Shown here in pieces: positions 49,486-57,377 of a DNA stretch of 64,000 nt. Each line of letters starts with the position of its first letter. The stretch's first letter is position 1. The notes beneath the pieces were generated by a model. It was not told the DNA's origin, did not search any database, and saw nothing but the letters and a program-made list of their open reading frames with translations. Source of the stretch: Peribacillus asahii (GTDB lineage Bacteria > Bacillota > Bacilli > Bacillales > DSM-1321); contig NZ_CP026095.1 of the NCBI RefSeq assembly GCF_004006295.1, forward strand, positions 3,396,001-3,460,000, in the 5' to 3' direction. The translations under genes were made by a program, and so were the position numbers.

Positions 49486-49941
49486 TTAAAGGTTATTATT
49501 TTTTACCTCTTCAAACCACTCATCAGCAATATGATCCGCCGTTTTAATATCATCATTTGTATATACTAAATCATACTTGTATTCAGCTTTAAAGTTGCCA
49601 CTCTTAACATCATATATTAATTTCATCTCCGTTGGCATGTCTCTTTCATATTCTTTGCACAATACTTTTACTTTTTTGATGTCTTCACATATTATGCGCA
49701 ATACCATAGACTGTCGTTTTGTAGACACATCATATCTTTCTTCTCCATTCTCCAATGCATCATTCACCTTATGACACTTTACATATTGATTGTTAATTAA
49801 ATAAAAGAACTTACCCGATATCATACCTTCTTCACATGAAGCATAGACGTATACTTTATCAGCTCTATCTTCAACATATTCCATACATATGGAAATCATA
49901 TCGGCTTGCAATTCACTAAATCTATCTTCAAATTCTTTCAT
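49486..49941 (-). CDS. yezG: YezG-family immunity protein (DUF600)
   Basis: 151-residue cytosolic protein. The core FSELQADMISICMEYVEDRADKVYVYAS, the MPTEMKLIYDVKSGNF segment and C-terminal KTADHIADEWFEEV match YezG/DUF600 immunity proteins, which in Bacillus neutralise LXG toxins with DNA/RNA non-specific endonuclease domains (e.g. YeeF). Its own toxin survives only as a fragment immediately upstream (49963-50180). The gene is intact; preserved immunity without toxin is typical of orphan immunity arrays. Confidence 0.88.
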   Translation of the reverse strand: MKEFEDRFSELQADMISICMEYVEDRADKVYVYASCEEGMISGKFFYLINNQYVKCHKVNDALENGEERYDVSTKRQSMVLRIICEDIKKVKVLCKEYERDMPTEMKLIYDVKSGNFKAEYKYDLVYTNDDIKTADHIADEWFEEVKNNNL

Positions 49942-49962
49942 ACTACTTTTTCACTCCTTAGA

Positions 49963-50180
49963 TTAATTTTCAATAACTTCAAAGCCCAGCTCATCGTCAA
50001 TAGAATAATTAACTATAAACTTCTTTGGACGCATATCATTTCCAGAATAAATTATATTAACATCACCGGTTACTTGTTTAGGAGGTGTTTCTTTCAAAAC
50101 TGTAGCCATTTTCTTCAATCTTCTTATCCGCCTTTGAATGATCTTCTAGCTCAGCCGATAATTGAAATAAACCCAGTCGC
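49963..50180 (-). pseudogene. 3' relic of an LXG toxin with an endonuclease domain
   Basis: An ATG-initiated 48-codon frame (50109 to stop TAA 49963-49965) reads VNIIYSGNDMRPKKFIVNYS followed by IDDELGFEVIEN. This looks like the C-terminal strand pair of the DNA/RNA non-specific endonuclease fold (Endonuclea_NS_2). A further matching piece in another frame (FQLSAELEDHSKADKKIE) precedes it, so the relic is frameshifted. It ends about 20 bases before yezG, the immunity family that usually goes with this nuclease. The LXG part is lost. Confidence 0.65.
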
Positions 50181-50325
50181 CTCCATTTTATTATCATAAC
50201 ACTCCATGATGATACTATCATTATGAGCTATCAATTTTTCATTCACACTTTCAATTATAGTAAATCTCTTATAAATATCACTATTCTGCTGAGGGATTAT
50301 AATCAATCTCTGCATTTTTTAGTCC

Positions 50326-50341
50326 CTCTATTACTCTATTA
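50326..50341 (-). repeat. 8-bp tandem duplication truncating the imm3 paralogue
   Basis: CTCTATTA occurs twice in direct succession (50326-50333, 50334-50341, plus strand). Removing one copy restores the frame through to TAG at about 50281 and adds 14 residues that align with the intact Imm3 C-terminus. Confidence 0.88.
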
Positions 50342-50645
50342 CTTTATTTATTCGTTTCGATAAATCATTTATCTCTTCTAACGTTAATTCACCTTCTACT
50401 TCTTTTGGGTCAAACATACTTAATCTCTTTGTTATACCTTCAATATAACCAATATAAACCTTATCATGTGACAGTAATATTTCACCTATAGCAGTATCAA
50501 CAATAAAGTCTTCTACTTCCCCAAGATTTACATACTCATTAAACGTTCTTGCTATCGCATATTCATATCCTCTATTTAGAATTAAAAAGTCATTATAGTC
50601 CTCATTAATTACCTCAAATAATTCATTGTACTCCCAATCTTCCAC
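50331..50645 (-). CDS. Imm3-type immunity protein, C-terminally truncated paralogue
   Basis: 104-residue paralogue of the immunity protein at 50963 (shared YNELFEV, NRGYxYAIARxFNE, DTAIGEILLSHDKVYIGY). Starts at GTG 50643-50645 with AGGAGAG six bases upstream. A tandem duplication of 8 bases (50326-50341) creates an early TAA; without it the frame would continue GLKNAEIDYNPSAE, aligning with the tail of the intact Imm3. The core fold is complete, so the protein may still work. It pairs positionally with the toxin relic at 50673-50905. Confidence 0.85.
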   Translation of the reverse strand: MEDWEYNELFEVINEDYNDFLILNRGYEYAIARTFNEYVNLGEVEDFIVDTAIGEILLSHDKVYIGYIEGITKRLSMFDPKEVEGELTLEEINDLSKRINKVIE

Positions 50646-50672
50646 CGAAATCTCTCCTATAAAATTTAACTT

Positions 50673-50905
50673 TTATGGTTTAATTCTTTCTCTTTTCAGA
50701 TGTGCTCTTGTGTAATGCTTTCCATACTCTACTTCGGCTATTTCTCGGGGTACATTCGACACTACCTCAAAACCATTTTCAAACCCTTCGCGTTTCGCTT
50801 CAAATAGTTTTTCTTAGTAATTAGGTCAACGCCATCTGTTGCTGTAAACGACTCATAATGATATCAATATAACCTTTTTGATCTAGTGCTATTTTGAAAC
50901 CTGTG
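50673..50905 (-). pseudogene. 3' relic of a polymorphic toxin domain
   Basis: A frame without start (about 50813 to stop 50673-50675) reads EKLFEAKREGFENGFEVVSN then PREIAEVEYGKHYTRAHLK and ends RERIKP. Upstream sequence in another frame (ESFTATDGVDLITKK) appears to continue the same domain, so it is frameshifted. The stop is 27 bases before the imm3 paralogue. The family is not recognised. The last codons (RIKP plus stop context) resemble those of the intact LXG toxin at 51354, which may have favoured recombination. Confidence 0.65.
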
Positions 50906-50915
50906 AATAATAAAA

Positions 50916-50957
50916 AAGAACCTTACGAGAATAAATTCACTATTCCCAAAGGTTCTT
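50916..50957 (-). terminator. Terminator of the LXG-imm3 module, copy 2 of the duplicated hairpin
   Basis: AAGAACCTT / AAGGTTCTT outer arms with an inner pairing, directly behind the imm3 stop; nearly identical to 48289-48330. Confidence 0.85.
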
Positions 50958-50962
50958 CATTT

Positions 50963-51328
50963 TTAATCTCTATTGTCTGTATTAGGCTCATAATCTACTT
51001 CAACATGATTGAGCCCCTCTAATACTTCTTTAATTCTTTTAGATAAATCCTCTATCTCTACGGCTGTCAATTCTCCTGACGCTTCTTTAGGGCTGAAACT
51101 ATTTAATTTATTTGTTATAGCTTCAAGATATCCGTTAAATACTTTATCATGCGTAATCAATATTTCACCAATAGCGGTATAAACAATAAAATCCTCTATA
51201 TCACCCATATCAAGATTCTCATTAAAGGCCCTAGCAATAGCATATCTATATCCTCTATTTTTATTTAAATACTCTTGATAATCCTCCTGGATAACTTCAA
51301 ATAATTCATTATAAGTAAAGTGCTCCAT
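50963..51328 (-). CDS. Imm3-family immunity protein for the adjacent LXG deaminase toxin
   Basis: 121-residue acidic cytosolic protein starting at ATG 51326-51328 with GGAGG 7 bases upstream. The pattern YNELFEVIQEDYQEY, NRGYRYAIARAFNE, DFIVYTAIGEILITHDKVFNGY matches the Imm3 immunity family, known from polymorphic toxin loci with BURPS668_1122-type deaminases. It starts 25 bases after the toxin stop, the expected toxin-immunity arrangement. Confidence 0.85.
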   Translation of the reverse strand: MEHFTYNELFEVIQEDYQEYLNKNRGYRYAIARAFNENLDMGDIEDFIVYTAIGEILITHDKVFNGYLEAITNKLNSFSPKEASGELTAVEIEDLSKRIKEVLEGLNHVEVDYEPNTDNRD

Positions 51329-51353
51329 CAAAAAACCTCCGATAATTAATTAT

Positions 51354-53309
51354 TTATGGTTTTATTCTATTCCCATTATTATGAATAACCTCTAAATCAA
51401 TCTTTGGATATTTACTAGCAAATTCCGCAATTACTTTATTACAACTAGAGCAAGTATCAAGTTCTGTAAATAACTTGATTTTTCCAGTTGCATCTCTATT
51501 ATCTCCAAGCATAGAGGCTACATCATTCAAAATCTTATACTCGGTATCAGAGTCTCTCATATAAGATTCTCCAAATTTATCAGGAGCTTCCGTTGCTTTA
51601 AATATTGGTTCATTAGGCTGAAGAGAAATATCAGGGACTCTCTCTTTTAAGCTTCCTGACAATTCATCTATTTTGCTACTAGCATAAAATTCTTTCTTAG
51701 TTAGACCACTAACTTCCACTTCAGCCAAGGCAAAATTCCCACCTGTTTTATATTTACTCGTTAAAGCTCCTCTAAGTTCTTTTACTCTTCCTATTATATG
51801 AGCTTCCTTCGTTTCATCAATTATTCTTGTAGGATACAGCTTAACTACTTCCTCTAAACCCTTTCCAGCTCCATCATTTTTAGCCGAAAATCTCTGCAAT
51901 GCATCACTAATAGTCTGATTTTCTACATAAACGTGCTTGAAAGTAACTCCGTTCGCGTCTAAAGCTTGAACTCTAAAGCCGGTTGGAGCCTTAATTTGTC
52001 CAACTTTTGTCCCCAGTTCTTTTAACATATTTTGAACATTATGAACCTTATTTTGTACATATTCCTTGCTGTATGGGAAGTTCGTTCCTGCTTTGTCTAC
52101 AAGTTTCGCTGCTCCCGCAACCCCGACAATCCCCAGTGCCGTCATCACGCTTTGCTGGCGCTGTTCATCCGTCAGCTCATTCCCAAACATATCCTTACCA
52201 AGCATCGCTTCGCTTAATCCGTTAGCTGCGACTAAGCCGTAGATGCCCATCTCGCTTTTTTGTAGAATAGATAGAGACTTGGATGTCTTGTAGGCATCGA
52301 GAGCATGATTCGCGGCATCCATTCCTTTAGCTGTTGAATAGATGGCTTTTCCGCCTTTGAACGCTCTCCCAGCCCAGCCGACGACGGGGATAAAGCCTGC
52401 TGCGGCCATGGCTCCAGCTGTGATTCGTTCGGCTTCGGATAGTTTTCGGCCTGTTACGGGGTCAACACCTTCTACGGCTCTCTTAGTATCATAATAGCCG
52501 GTGATTTCACCTGTAAAGGTTTTTGTCGCCTCCCACGCTTTTTCGTACCATGGGCGGTTTTCCTGGGCTTCGATTTCTTTGGCCAGCTCTCTTGCTTCAT
52601 GCTGATCTTTTTTGAATGTTAAATATTGATTCGTTTGCTTCGCTACATCGTCTTTCAGCTGATAGATTTCACTCGTCTTATACGCGTTAGCATTAAAGTA
52701 GAGAGGGGATATGTTCTCTCCCTTTCTCGTCGACTCCATCAGTTGGTTGAATAGAGCATAGACATAGGTTTCTGTTTGTTCAGATAACACATATTCCGTC
52801 GTTAAATTTTCATCTAGCTCATTGACTTTTTGAATCGTTTCGTTGCGTTCTTTTTCGGCCTCGTTGATGTTTTCATCGAATTCTTCCTTAGAGAACACCT
52901 GGAGGGAAATTAAATCTTCAATGTCGTTAAAGATTTTCTGGAGATCTTCTTGTTGCTGGGTGACCATTTCTTTCGCTAACTGATTGGATTGGGACAAATT
53001 TTCTTCTAGGAAAGGTACTTTTACAACGGTGTCTCCTGATAGTTGAACATCTTCTGTCATTCCTTGAATACCTTCGAAAAAAGCCACCTGCTGGTCAATG
53101 AGTTGAATCCATACATCCGCTACATCGATTTGCGCTTGGTAAAAGCCTTTGATGGCTTCTGCTCCATTGCCGAGAAAATTCTCATTATCTACAATCTTAG
53201 CAAACTCTGTTTTTAATTTCTGAAATTGCTCTTTTAATGTTTTATATTGTTCAGCACGTTCTTTAACAGAATGAACCAACGTGTTGGCTTCATATATTTT
53301 TATTTCCAT
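51354..53309 (-). CDS. LXG-domain T7SS effector with C-terminal deaminase-like toxin
   Basis: 651-residue effector predicted to be exported by the adjacent T7SS. N-terminal LXG domain (about 1-205, opening MEIKIYEANTLVHSVKERAE), pre-toxin TG-like region 260-400 (EITGYYDTKRAVEGVDPVTG, hydrophobic AGFIPVVGWAGRAFKGGKA), then a toxin domain from about 440. The C-terminus has DTEYKIL (Asp588, Glu590) and FTELDTCSSC (Cys620, Cys623) followed by ASKYPKIDLEVI, the layout of BURPS668_1122-family zinc deaminases acting on nucleic acids; Asp takes the place of the more common His ligand. Co-transcribed with two partner genes upstream and imm3 downstream. The deaminase call is by motif; substrate unknown. 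Confidence 0.85.
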   Translation of the reverse strand: MEIKIYEANTLVHSVKERAEQYKTLKEQFQKLKTEFAKIVDNENFLGNGAEAIKGFYQAQIDVADVWIQLIDQQVAFFEGIQGMTEDVQLSGDTVVKVPFLEENLSQSNQLAKEMVTQQQEDLQKIFNDIEDLISLQVFSKEEFDENINEAEKERNETIQKVNELDENLTTEYVLSEQTETYVYALFNQLMESTRKGENISPLYFNANAYKTSEIYQLKDDVAKQTNQYLTFKKDQHEARELAKEIEAQENRPWYEKAWEATKTFTGEITGYYDTKRAVEGVDPVTGRKLSEAERITAGAMAAAGFIPVVGWAGRAFKGGKAIYSTAKGMDAANHALDAYKTSKSLSILQKSEMGIYGLVAANGLSEAMLGKDMFGNELTDEQRQQSVMTALGIVGVAGAAKLVDKAGTNFPYSKEYVQNKVHNVQNMLKELGTKVGQIKAPTGFRVQALDANGVTFKHVYVENQTISDALQRFSAKNDGAGKGLEEVVKLYPTRIIDETKEAHIIGRVKELRGALTSKYKTGGNFALAEVEVSGLTKKEFYASSKIDELSGSLKERVPDISLQPNEPIFKATEAPDKFGESYMRDSDTEYKILNDVASMLGDNRDATGKIKLFTELDTCSSCNKVIAEFASKYPKIDLEVIHNNGNRIKP

Positions 53310-53330
53310 TGTTCATAAAGCCCCTTTACA

Positions 53331-53594
53331 TTATTTAACGATTGCTTCATCTTGTTTTTTCAAAATGTCTACATTCGCATGTGTATCTTCCACGTTTTTT
53401 TGAACAGCCTGCATATACTGTATAACCATTTTTTGTAGATTCTCTTCTCTTTGAAGCCATTCTTTTGTAAATTTAAGCTGATTCTGTCCAAGTTCTGTTT
53501 CCGAAGGACTCGGGAGATGTAATTCACTAAGCGCTTGTTTCACATTGTTTAATTGTTGAATCACTTCTGAATAATCCAGTTTGATCTTTTGCAT
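53331..53594 (-). CDS. YwqI-like (DUF5344) LXG partner protein
   Basis: 87-residue helical protein with heptad-like spacing (YSEVIQQLNNVKQALSELHLP; MVIQYMQAVQKNVEDTHANVDIL), WXG100-like in size. Relatives sit between ywqH and the LXG toxin gene ywqJ in B. subtilis and act as targeting or chaperone partners of the LXG domain. Its start overlaps the stop of the preceding gene. Confidence 0.8.
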   Translation of the reverse strand: MQKIKLDYSEVIQQLNNVKQALSELHLPSPSETELGQNQLKFTKEWLQREENLQKMVIQYMQAVQKNVEDTHANVDILKKQDEAIVK

Positions 53595-54022
53595 TAAAAC
53601 AGCCTCCCTTTCAAATCATTGATTTTACTTTCTAATTCAGCGAATACTTCTTCTCCTTTCCCTATCAATTGACTCGCTTCATTAGCCAATCCGCTTGTGA
53701 AATCTAAAACGCTTCGTTCTATCTGTAATAGATTGATTTTATTTTCAATACTTTGCACGTAGTCATCATACTCATCATTGATGATAGTTACCATCCCTGT
53801 ATGAGCTTTCTCCCTGAATTTATCAAAAGAGTCTGATCGGCTCCCTTTCCATGAATCACCTAGTTGAGGTTCTAGAATTTTCGGAATTTCTTGCAGGCTA
53901 AGATTTTGCTCTTGTTTTATTTTCCTTTTTGCTTGCACCAAGCGGGAAATTTTTTCATCTATAGCTGCTGATTGACTGGAAATCTCATTGTAAATTTGAT
54001 TAAGTGTATCTGAAAAACTCAT
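53594..54022 (-). CDS. YwqH-like (DUF5082) LXG partner protein
   Basis: 142-residue coiled-coil protein (about 1-45 and 95-140) with a central LGDSWKGSRSDSFDKF motif that contains the W-x-G turn of WXG100-like proteins. Same place and size as B. subtilis YwqH upstream of an LXG toxin. GGAGGTG precedes the ATG. First gene of the effector module, behind a terminator, so the module probably has its own promoter in 54023-54089. Confidence 0.8.
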   Translation of the reverse strand: MSFSDTLNQIYNEISSQSAAIDEKISRLVQAKRKIKQEQNLSLQEIPKILEPQLGDSWKGSRSDSFDKFREKAHTGMVTIINDEYDDYVQSIENKINLLQIERSVLDFTSGLANEASQLIGKGEEVFAELESKINDLKGRLF

Positions 54023-54089
54023 ATTTACACCTCCTGTAAAGTGAAACTTCCATCAATGGGGGAAGAACGTAAAGGCATTCTTTAAAATA

Positions 54090-54130
54090 AGACGAGTTGA
54101 GAGAAGGCTTAATTCTTCCCTCAACTCGCT
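54090..54130 (-). terminator. Terminator of the T7SS operon
   Basis: CGAGTTGAGGGAAG / CTTCTCTCAACTCG (one mismatch) with an 8-base loop and TCTTATTTT on the minus strand, just past the yueC stop. It separates the secretion operon from the LXG module. Confidence 0.9.
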
Positions 54131-54136
54131 TACCCC

Positions 54137-54625
54137 TCACTTCAATTGCTGGTTTCCTTGCACCATTTTAGGAATAAGCAAAACGAGTATTACCATCAGT
54201 CCAATGGCTAGTAAGCCAATTATAATCATTAACTGTATTTGCCGATTCGGAGGATGTTCACTTTTGTCTTTAAGCCGAAGATCCTCTGGTTTCTTATCCG
54301 AAAAAAGATTCATTTGTTCGGCTTTCTCAGCAAGGGTATGTTGAGCGTTTATCTCTCCAACGAATAACTGATTTAATATTTCTTCACTAGAATTAGACGT
54401 TGGAAGTTCAAACGTTAATTCCTTTTGCTGTTCCGGAATGGATTGCTTATTTTCATATAGTGCCTTTTCATGTAAATACTCTGTATTTTCCTTGAACTCT
54501 TTTTTTTCATACTCATTCGGTGTTAGTGTTTCAAGATCAGGTGCAGCTGCCTCTGTCACATTTGCGTTTATAAAGAGACTCATAGGAAGCAACAAAGCAA
54601 ATATCATCCTTCGATTAAGCTTCAT
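54137..54625 (-). CDS. yueC: T7SS accessory membrane protein YueC/EssA
   Basis: 162-residue protein with an N-terminal signal (MIFALLLPMSLFINANVTEAA), an acidic extracytoplasmic stretch and a C-terminal membrane helix (LMIIIGLLAIGLMVILVLLI). Matches EssA/YueC in size, topology and position. Overlaps the end of yueB by 11 bases. Confidence 0.85.
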   Translation of the reverse strand: MKLNRRMIFALLLPMSLFINANVTEAAAPDLETLTPNEYEKKEFKENTEYLHEKALYENKQSIPEQQKELTFELPTSNSSEEILNQLFVGEINAQHTLAEKAEQMNLFSDKKPEDLRLKDKSEHPPNRQIQLMIIIGLLAIGLMVILVLLIPKMVQGNQQLK

Positions 54626-57377
54626 ATGACTCTTCCTCTTCGATACTTCTTGCTCGTTTATTCTTCCAGATTTGTATAGCTAACGGAATAACGGTCAGAA
54701 CGACAATGATGCCCATTAACACAGTAACAGCTGGAATAAATAACGATTCAGGTTCATATTGAATCGACATATATACTTTTGACATTGGATCTTCATAATC
54801 AATATTTGGTGCTATTAAAGCAAGTAATGGACTAACAAAGAACACCACTAGCGCCACACTCACCAGCCACCCTAATAAGTTTCCAAACGTAAAGCTAACA
54901 AGAACGATAGTAGAAACAGCAGTAAGAAGAAGAACTGTCATAATCGTCCATTCAATTGCTCGCACTTCTTCTAATGGATAGATATTTAAGCCATATATGC
55001 TAATAATTAAACCAACAATTAAATTTAGCAGCGCAAACACAGCCACTTGGACAAGTTTAGGTGCCCCTTTGAAATAATGACTGAAATATCCAATTAATAA
55101 ACTAGCAATTAGCACAATGACCAGGATGATAACAGGCGGTATATTCTTTTCTTCCTTCTTCGACGTGCTATCTCCGCTAATTTGAAGCGGTTGGGCTAAA
55201 TGATCATAAACCGGCCCATTCTTTTGGCCATCTACATACGCATTTCCTAAAACATTAAAAATATCATCTCGGAACATTTTGGTTGTATCCACATTTGCTG
55301 CCCATTTATTATTAAGCGTACTGGCATCTTGTTGTACATTCTCAACCTTTGATTGCAGGTCATCTGTATACGTAACAATTTGATCTTGACTGTCTCCAAG
55401 AGAATTCACTAAATCATGAATCATAGCCATTTCTTGCGCAAGACCCTTCTGATGAGTAACGACGGACTGTCCATCCACTTCTTCCGTTGAAGCCGGAGCA
55501 TCAGCAGAAATGAATTGAACATGATTCATTATTTGTTCGGAGCTGTCTTCAAGTGAAGATAAATCTTCCATAATAGTAGAATGTTGTTCTTCAACCTCTT
55601 CACTGTATCCTGCTAAAAACGTATTCAATTGCTCTTGTAAAGTCGTTATTTGTCCTGTTGCTGATGGCATATCTGTAGAAAGCTCATTCCACATAGTTTG
55701 TTCTTGCTCGTTTATCCCAAGAATTGGACTGATTCTTTCCTGTACAGCTTGAAGATTTTTATTACTTGCATTCAAGCTATCTTGTAACAATGTTTCTAAT
55801 TGAACAAGTCCAGCATAATAATTCAAAATAGCATTTGAAGATCCACCTTCAATCTCTTTGGAAAATACAGTGGATAACACATCCTTTTTCTCCTGAGTTA
55901 AAACAGGAGAAGCAAGAACCGCTTGCTCTTTCTTCTTAATCTCCTCAATTAATTCATCCGTTTGGTCAACTTTGGAATTAGCATTATCTAATAAATCTTT
56001 AATCTTTGCATTTAGTTCATCCACAATTGGCTGTAATGGATTTTCCTCAGCGTCCATCGCAGCAAGCTGCTGTTCCACCTTAGACATTCGCTCTGCCAAC
56101 AGCGGTATACTGTTAATCGTAGCAGTTACCTGCTCTGGTTGCGGTTCAGCAATCGCTTCTAAGTTCGTCTTTATATCATTCAGCTCTTTAGCAATCGACT
56201 GTAATTCTTCTCGTTCTTTTTGCGTGTTAACAGTTCCCGCCGGCGATTGTTCAGTCGAAGTTTGAGCAGTGTCCACCGCTCCCTGATTATCTGGTTGTTG
56301 AGACCCATTCGTTAATTCCGATTTTAAAGTCTGAAGCTTGTTCACTGCCTGATTCAGAGATTCTGTCTCTCGTTCTCTAAAGTAAGCAATCAACTCTTCC
56401 TTTTGACGATTCACTTGATCTAATCGAATAGCAGACAGATTATTCATCTTTTCATTATTTTCTTCTAACTGTTTTCCCATCTCTTCTAGTTCAAGGGACA
56501 GCTGTCCGCCTTGTTGATTAAAAGAATTGATAGAATCCGTCAAGGTCGGAATCTGATTGGAAGCAAACGCCTCAATTGTTCCAAGGCTTTCCTCTTGCAA
56601 TTGCTGCAATATTTGCTGCTGAGCTTCCTGATATTCTTTATATTTTTCTACAAATTCAACAAATGCTGTTAAGTTCTGTTCAAATTGATTAATATTATCG
56701 ATTCTGTCCGGAGCCGCTTTATCTAGTGATTTCGTTGCTGTTTGAATACTTTCAAGCATGTTTTTTTGCTGCTCAATCTCACCAGCCAGACTTTTCGAAC
56801 TTGGACTATAAAATGCTAACATCGCCTTTTGGAAATCAATTTCTTTCTGTACAATCTCATCAAAATGCCCTCGAACACCTTCTAGATCTTGTGAAATGTA
56901 CATCCAATACAACGTAGATATTTTTCCATTAACACGATTAGTTGCACGCTCCATTTCACGCAAAACTTTCTCACGATTCACGACATTTAATTGTTCTTGA
57001 ACATCATACTCAAATTTGGCTTTATCTGGTTGTTTATCTTCGTACGTCATAATATTACTCGAAAAATCGGAAGGAATATAAACGACTGCATCGTACTTTG
57101 TGTTTTTAAGACCATTGACCGCAGCGCTTCGGCTCATTGCCACCCATTGATAATTGGAATCCTCTTCAAGAATGGTCATAATTTGCGTCCCAAAATCTAT
57201 CGCTTTATTTTCCTTCTCTGCCTTTATATCTTCATTTACTACGGCGATTGTACGCGTTGCGTTTTCCCTAACTTGGAAAGGGTGATCACCAATAGAACCA
57301 AAGAAGACTGCCGGGGTGGCAAGAATAAGAATTATAACTAAAATCATTTTCATCATATATCTTGTTTTACTTATCAT
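54615..57377 (-). CDS. yueB: T7SS membrane component YueB/EsaA (SPP1-receptor family)
   Basis: 920-residue ABC-2/Pip-like protein. One N-terminal membrane helix (MILVIILILATPAVFFG), a very long extracellular coiled-coil region (about 35-700, rich in Gln/Glu/Asn), and about five C-terminal helices (VIILVIVLIASLLIGY, LVQVAVFALLNLIVGL, ...). This is the topology of YueB, which projects through the wall and is the SPP1 phage receptor in B. subtilis. Start overlaps the yukB stop by 4 bases. Confidence 0.93.
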   Translation of the reverse strand: MISKTRYMMKMILVIILILATPAVFFGSIGDHPFQVRENATRTIAVVNEDIKAEKENKAIDFGTQIMTILEEDSNYQWVAMSRSAAVNGLKNTKYDAVVYIPSDFSSNIMTYEDKQPDKAKFEYDVQEQLNVVNREKVLREMERATNRVNGKISTLYWMYISQDLEGVRGHFDEIVQKEIDFQKAMLAFYSPSSKSLAGEIEQQKNMLESIQTATKSLDKAAPDRIDNINQFEQNLTAFVEFVEKYKEYQEAQQQILQQLQEESLGTIEAFASNQIPTLTDSINSFNQQGGQLSLELEEMGKQLEENNEKMNNLSAIRLDQVNRQKEELIAYFRERETESLNQAVNKLQTLKSELTNGSQQPDNQGAVDTAQTSTEQSPAGTVNTQKEREELQSIAKELNDIKTNLEAIAEPQPEQVTATINSIPLLAERMSKVEQQLAAMDAEENPLQPIVDELNAKIKDLLDNANSKVDQTDELIEEIKKKEQAVLASPVLTQEKKDVLSTVFSKEIEGGSSNAILNYYAGLVQLETLLQDSLNASNKNLQAVQERISPILGINEQEQTMWNELSTDMPSATGQITTLQEQLNTFLAGYSEEVEEQHSTIMEDLSSLEDSSEQIMNHVQFISADAPASTEEVDGQSVVTHQKGLAQEMAMIHDLVNSLGDSQDQIVTYTDDLQSKVENVQQDASTLNNKWAANVDTTKMFRDDIFNVLGNAYVDGQKNGPVYDHLAQPLQISGDSTSKKEEKNIPPVIILVIVLIASLLIGYFSHYFKGAPKLVQVAVFALLNLIVGLIISIYGLNIYPLEEVRAIEWTIMTVLLLTAVSTIVLVSFTFGNLLGWLVSVALVVFFVSPLLALIAPNIDYEDPMSKVYMSIQYEPESLFIPAVTVLMGIIVVLTVIPLAIQIWKNKRARSIEEEESYEA

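Noticed and set aside
47505..51353. CRISPR array or other regularly spaced repeats in the accessory region
   Set aside because: Repeats here are a long segmental duplication and degenerate gene remnants without regular spacing.
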